Part shown: piece by piece, positions 59,075 through 64,000 of the stretch
How positions within the stretch are numbered: position 1 is the first letter of the stretch
How the letters are laid out: each line of letters starts with the position of its first letter
Assembly: GCA_900312665.1 (NCBI GenBank)
Contig: ONZQ02000005.1
Span: forward strand, 722,119-786,118
DNA from: Cephalotrichum gorgonifer
Lineage: Eukaryota; Ascomycota; Sordariomycetes; Microascales; Microascaceae
Length of the DNA stretch: 64,000 bases
Direction: 5' to 3'
Notes under the pieces: generated by a model
Seen by the model: the letters and a program-made list of their open reading frames with translations, nothing else
Told to the model about the DNA's origin: nothing
The model's database searches: none
Translations under genes and position numbers: made by a program

Positions 59075-62000
59075 ATGCCTACCTCCCGGGTACAACCCGG
59101 GGACAGCGAGTTGCTCCAAGCAATTGCGAACGCCCTCACCAGAGCCAAGAAGGTGGTCGTGGTAACTGGGGCTGGAATCAGCACGAATTCTGGTATTCCG
59201 GTAAGTCGTGTCCTGCGAATAGTGTGGACGAGGTAGAAGCTTACGTGACGCGACTATACAGGATTTCCGCTCCGAGAATGGCCTCTATAAGTTGATCCAG
59301 GACCAGTATGACGCTACCGCGAGGGCTGCAGCATCCCAGGCCGCTCTCCCTCCCCCTCCCCCGGCTCTCAAGTCTGCAACTAGCGATCCGGGCCAGGCAT
59401 CGTCAAGGCTGGAGGAGTTTCCAGAGGACCGACCTAAGAAACGCCAAAAGCTGTCTCCACCAGATAAAGAGGAGTCAGCACTCCTACCTGAGATAACAGT
59501 GGGAGATGGTGGTTGTGTTGAGAATACTAAGCAAGTTGGGGAGCATGGCAATACGAGAAACACTACCACCAAGACGGATGTTGAAGGTATCAAAGGCTCG
59601 ACCGGTTTCACAGATATTGGTGGATCCAAGACTCCCCTTAACGACACTTTTCCGAAAGCACAGTACAGCAAGGCTTTGCGCCATGGCCGGGCTAGTTCAC
59701 TTCCTCCAGCGCGAAGGAGAATCTCTGCTCGGCTGAACCCTCACCTACGGGATACACTTTCTGAAGAAACATCACACACAGCACCAGCTGAAGTCACTTC
59801 CATTCAGACAAGCGCGGATGCGTGGCCAGGTGGCCTTCCTTCAACCCCCAGGAGAACACGTAGGCAAACAATTCTTGCAGCCCTCCCTGGCGGCTCTTCC
59901 CCTCTTTCGGACCTCCCTAGCCATTTCTCTAGCTCTTCTGACTTTGATCATCCCACCTACCTGCGGAGCTCCTCGCCTCTATCAGACCCACCCAGTCGCC
60001 TGGCCACCTCGCCTTTTATCGATCGCCTAGCCTCGGACCGTCCCATATTTGACCGGGATTCCTCACCACTGTCAGACCCGCCCCAGGTGGGAAGCTCGCC
60101 CTTTTTAGGCCGAGCTGCCTACGTCCGGGGATCCTCTCCTCTGTCAGACCCGCCTGCCCACCTAGGAAGCTCACCACCTTCCTTCGACTGCCTTGCCCGC
60201 CCTCCGAGCTCGCCACCCCGAGATTCGCGTCTCATTACTTCTGCCTCGTCTCCTCTTTCTTCTCCTCCACGCTTTGTTATTGATCCTCGACAAGAGATAT
60301 CGCTGCGTCGAAACCCGCGTCGTGGACGAAGTTCCCCTCGGGAGTCGCGAGAGATCACCCCAGATTTGCAGGCATCTAGCGCCTCAGTCTCTAGCTCGGG
60401 TGAGCAGGACAGTAACACGACGGGTATTGAAGGGCCCTCGTCACAGCCGGTTTCTCGGGAATCCTCTCTTGTCCCTGATAGCCAACCAGCCTCCCGCTCG
60501 GAAGGTCGCGAGTCCCCGGAGCGCGACGAAATACGTTGTGCGTCTACCCCGCCCGCCACGCGCCTCGAAACATCAACCTCACTGCCTGCCACGGAAGGCT
60601 CCCAGTCATCCCAGGAGCAGTCCTCAATCCTGGCGTCGTCCCAAGGCTCGACGGCCTCGGCACGCCTGCCCATCCCAAACATCAAGGGGCGCGACCTTTT
60701 CGACGCCTCCATCTGGTCCTGCCCAATACGTACCTCGGTGTTCTACACCTTCGCCACGACGCTGCGCCAAAAGGTTCGAGATGTCACGCCAACCTCATCC
60801 CACTTTTTTATCAGTCATCTACGAGACCGAGGAAAGCTCGTCCGATGCTATACCCAGAACATCGATAGAATCGAGGAGAAGGTCGGGCTCTCCACGAGCC
60901 TCGACCAAGGACCCGGACAGCGGAGCCGGTTCTCCACGAGACGACCCCCTGTCCTCTCGCGCGTCAACTCCGGGGCTCCTGGTGCTTCCTCCGCCGATTC
61001 TGCGCCATCCTCGTCCTCTGCCTCCACTCCCGGTGGACAGGGAGGAGGGCCTACTTCCTCCAATGGTATGTTGATGTGTCCACACGTTCCCCGTAACCGC
61101 CCAAAATCTTGTACAGTGAGTAGAGCCGCACCAGGAACTAACCCGGGGTCCGTAGCCACCGACTCCCGTGCTCCGACCAGTGGTCAAGAAGAAATCTCTT
61201 CCGAAGTCCGAGAGCATGGTGGGGAAGCAAATCATGGACAAAGTGGACCAGGCTCAGGGTTGTCTCGAGTATCTGATGGCGCTTCCGCCGACAGACCCTG
61301 CAATCGCGGTCCAGCTGCATCTCCGCGAAACGGGACTGATCCCGCTGGTCCAGGGTCTTCGCAACGAGGTTCAGGAACTGGCGGGGGCCCAACAGCGGAC
61401 GGAGCACCCCAGCAGCCTTCCCTCCCGGGTGACCTCGGAAACCTCTCGGCTCCGAAACGCGATGGCGACAAGACAGCGAATGATGTGGCGGCTGGTACAA
61501 CAGCCGGCCCGTCAGTCCAGAACGAAGATTCGGGACAGGAAAGGGGCTCGGAAACTGGAGGACAGCCGTGCCCCGAAGCGGCGGAAGCTGCTCCCTCTTC
61601 CCAAGAGAGTATTGAAAGCTCGCAGACCGGGCTTACGACGGCACCCAAGCCCCAGCGACAGTCTTCTTCTTCAGGCGGAGTCGAATGCGTTTTCCTTCAC
61701 GGATCCCTCGAATGCCTGCGATGCTTCCTCTGTCGGAGGGTCTGCGAGTGGGAAGGCGACGACCGCGAGGAACAGACGCTCTCGGGACGTCAGCCCGAGT
61801 GTCCCCACTGTGCCGGAGCCACGGCAGCCCGCGAAGAGCGGGGAAAGAGAGCGCTCGGAGTCGGGAAGCTCCGCCCGGACATCGTCTTGTACGGGGAGGA
61901 GCACCCCAGCGCGCATCTAATCTCTCCCATCGTGACGCACGACCTTGGGCTCGGGCCGGATCTGCTGCTGATCCTGGGCACGTCGCTCAAGGTCCACGGC

Positions 62001-63722
62001 CTGAAGGTTCTGGTGAGGCAGTTCGCGAAGGCAGTGCACAGCAAAGGGGGGAAGGTGGTGTTTGTCAACTTCACAAAGCCGCCCGAGAGCTCGTGGGGAG
62101 ATGTCATCGATTACTGGGTAGAGTGGGACTGTGATGCGTGGGTTGGGGATCTGAAGGAGAAGGCACCCGTGCTGTGGCTTCCTCCTGGCACGGAGGAGCC
62201 GAAGAAGCGGAAGAGCATAGGTGGGAGAGGTGGCGCGGAGAAGAAGATTATCGGGGAGAAGAGGAAGATCACGCCGGCGAATGCGAAGAAGGCCGGAACG
62301 AAGAGCAAGGACGAGGGGACAGCGGGCGGAAGCATCACTGTGTCGTCTCGGGTGGAAACCATCACGACCACCATCAACGTCGCAACCGGAGCCCCCCTGG
62401 AGTCAATTGTTTGCACGGAAGAAACGACGGTAAAGGTATCGGCACCAGAACCCTCTGCCCATGATCTACTATGGGCAGGATCGAGGGAAGCATACCGGGA
62501 GAACCCCCCCAAGCAGGGTCGGGTGGGCCTGCGCGATGACAAGGCCAACGGGGCGTACTCGACTTGGAAGATCATGGAGTCGCTTCGGAGGATCTCGGGG
62601 CGGCCCGCGCCGCCGCCGATGGAGTTGCCGACGGTCGAGATTTCTCGCGCCATCGGCGTTGCTGAGACCAAGGAGGCGAAGCGTGAGTGGAAGCGGAAGA
62701 AGAGGTCGTCGTTGGCGCTCGCGCGAGAGGAAGCGGCGGCGGGTCAAGGATCTGACACTCCGCCTGTGAAGAGAGGCGATACCCCGCATCTTCAAGGAGT
62801 TGATGATAGCCCGCCCGCCCAGGCAACGCCCAATAATCCACCCGCTCAGTCGCGCATGCCCGAAGTGTGGTCCATTCACTCCAGCGGCCCTCCTCTCACC
62901 CATGGTTCCACGCTGCCCGCCGTCCCTAATGGCGGAGTAGTCACGTCCAAGAAGCGGAAGGCCCTGCCAGGGCTGAATATGGGTACCAGGATGAAGCAAG
63001 GGCGACTGGGCCCCCTCGTGGACCAAGCGCCACTGACCTCTACGCCAGCCAAGTCCGACTCCCAAGAGCAACCCCTCCCTAATACGTCGACACTAGCCAT
63101 GATGGACCCGCGGAAGCGAGAGCCTTTCGTCCACCAACAGCAGACGCCCTCGCCCTTCCCCGCCGAACAAGCTCCTCGTCCCTCGACCCCACCCTCCATC
63201 CTCGCAGCGGTGAAATCCAACCCCCGCAAGCGTAAGCGCAAGATGATCGATGGCGAGGAGGTGGTCCTCCCCACGATGGGCACCCGCGTGAAGCTACCCC
63301 CACCCGCACCGGCCGGAAAGGAAAACCGGGACGTCGCCCACCACCACAGCCGCCAGAAGATACCTTCGCTCGTCGCAGCGCACAACGACGCCGACTTCTC
63401 CTCCATCACGCTGGCGCCGCTGCAGCAGCCGATGACGCCGAGGGGGTGGCAGCAGAAGCAGAAGCCGGAGCCGATGGAGCCGATGAGCTCGCCGCGGGGG
63501 CCGGCGTCGGGGTTCTCGGGCTTGTCGAGGATGAGCGTGAGTGGGAGGCTGGGGGATCCGTTCTTTTACGAGGATGCGCTGATTAGGGTGGGCAGCGAGA
63601 GGCGGGTCGTGAGAGACGTGCGAGATGAGAGAGGGGCGGAGGGGGTGGTGGGGGTGAACAGGGGTGTGCTGAGCGAGAGGGAGATGGCGGCGGCGAGAGC
63701 GCTGACGGGGATGATTAGGTAG
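59075..63722 (+). CDS. Hst3/Hst4-class sirtuin (NAD+-dependent histone deacetylase) with long insertions
   Basis: Exons 59075-59200 and 59262-63722 give 1528 residues. It is a nuclear NAD+-dependent deacetylase; yeast relatives remove H3 Lys56 acetylation. The Rossmann-fold motif TGAGISTNSGIPDFRS (31-46) is split from the rest by a Ser/Pro-rich insertion (about 56-515). The domain resumes at GRDLFDASIWSC (518), has TQNID (573-577), then a second insertion (about 586-848). It continues with catalytic His855 in FLHGSL, the zinc-binding pairs Cys863/Cys866 and Cys889/Cys892, LRPDIVLYGEEHP, ILGTSLKVHG and VEWDCDAW. The C-terminal third is disordered with several KKRK/PRKRKRK basic motifs likely to direct nuclear import. 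The 61-bp intron is certain from frame; a further 51-bp in-frame stretch (61066-61116) has intron-like ends. The ATG at 59075 directly precedes the catalytic domain. Confidence 0.92.
59892..60230 (+). repeat. degenerate SSPLSDPP-encoding repeats
   Basis: Four units encoding SSPL-SD-(L/P)P followed by variable spacers occur at about 59892, 59967, 60058 and 60129, then SSPP and SSPLSSPP variants follow, all within the first sirtuin insertion. Confidence 0.8.
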
Positions 63723-64000
63723 CGGAGTGTGTAGCCTGCTTGGACTTGGACTCTAGGGGCTGTACGGCTAGGAGGTTTGGCCCAGTAGGGTTTTTTATCT
63801 ACGTCTTCTCTCTTATTGAATTGGTTTTAAACTCTTATCGGCTTTACGCTCGTCACGATCAGTTTGTATGTTCCGAGGAAAAACGTAGTGGGGGGCATTA
63901 GACTTGTAAAGGAGGTGGTGGTCCGTCCCACTCATGATGCCGGGCCACGCCGACTCGGGACCGGATGGAACACAGGTCGATCGGGACAGGAAAGCATTTC
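63723..64000. other. 3' flank of the sirtuin gene
   Basis: Short non-coding end of the window with T-rich sequence near 63790-63840 that may hold the polyadenylation region. Confidence 0.5.

Noticed and set aside
60193..61920. Overlapping + frame open frames within the sirtuin gene
   Set aside because: They sit over the low-complexity insertions in another frame; the sirtuin frame alone carries the catalytic and zinc motifs.

Overview
The window is nuclear DNA of a filamentous ascomycete (Pezizomycotina). The genes carry several short introns with fungal GT...AG borders, a fungal Zn2Cys6 regulator, a Medusa-type developmental regulator, a long Pezizomycotina-type sirtuin and fungal-only glycoside hydrolase families. 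A Sordariomycete is my best guess, from remembered similarity of the Zn2Cys6 factor and the intergenic motif style; this is not proven. Base composition is fairly GC-rich throughout and I see no AT-rich RIP-type blocks.

Layout: 1-4189 non-coding, ending in a C/T-rich leader; 4190-6844 (+) Zn2Cys6 transcription factor; 8837-11260 (+) MFS sugar transporter; 12530-13970 (-) Whi5-like cell-cycle protein; 16962-18894 (-) CPA2-type cation/H+ antiporter, divergent from 19831-22356 (+) SulP sulfate permease with a STAS domain; 22797-24518 (-) peroxisomal 3-ketoacyl-CoA thiolase, with an assembly gap inside a (GA)n intron; 25658-26796 (-) secreted, probably GPI-anchored GH128-like glucanase; 26797-48915 about 22 kb without any protein gene I can support; 48916-51459 (+) Medusa (MedA/Acr1/Ren1) regulator; 54499-56367 (+) secreted sedolisin (S53) protease, convergent with 56519-57623 (-) a GH131 beta-glucanase; 59075-63722 (+) Hst3/Hst4-class sirtuin; then a short 3' flank.

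The genes do not form one pathway or an obvious metabolite cluster. They mix solute transport (sugar, cation/H+, sulfate), peroxisomal beta-oxidation, secreted wall- and protein-degrading enzymes, and regulators of transcription, cell cycle, chromatin and conidiation. Exon structures were built by hand from splice signals, reading frame and family motifs; each totals a multiple of three and ends in a stop. The most unusual large-scale feature is the 22-kb gene-empty interval just upstream of the Medusa gene, rich in small repeats, G/C homopolymers and dispersed GTACTCGTAC-like motifs.
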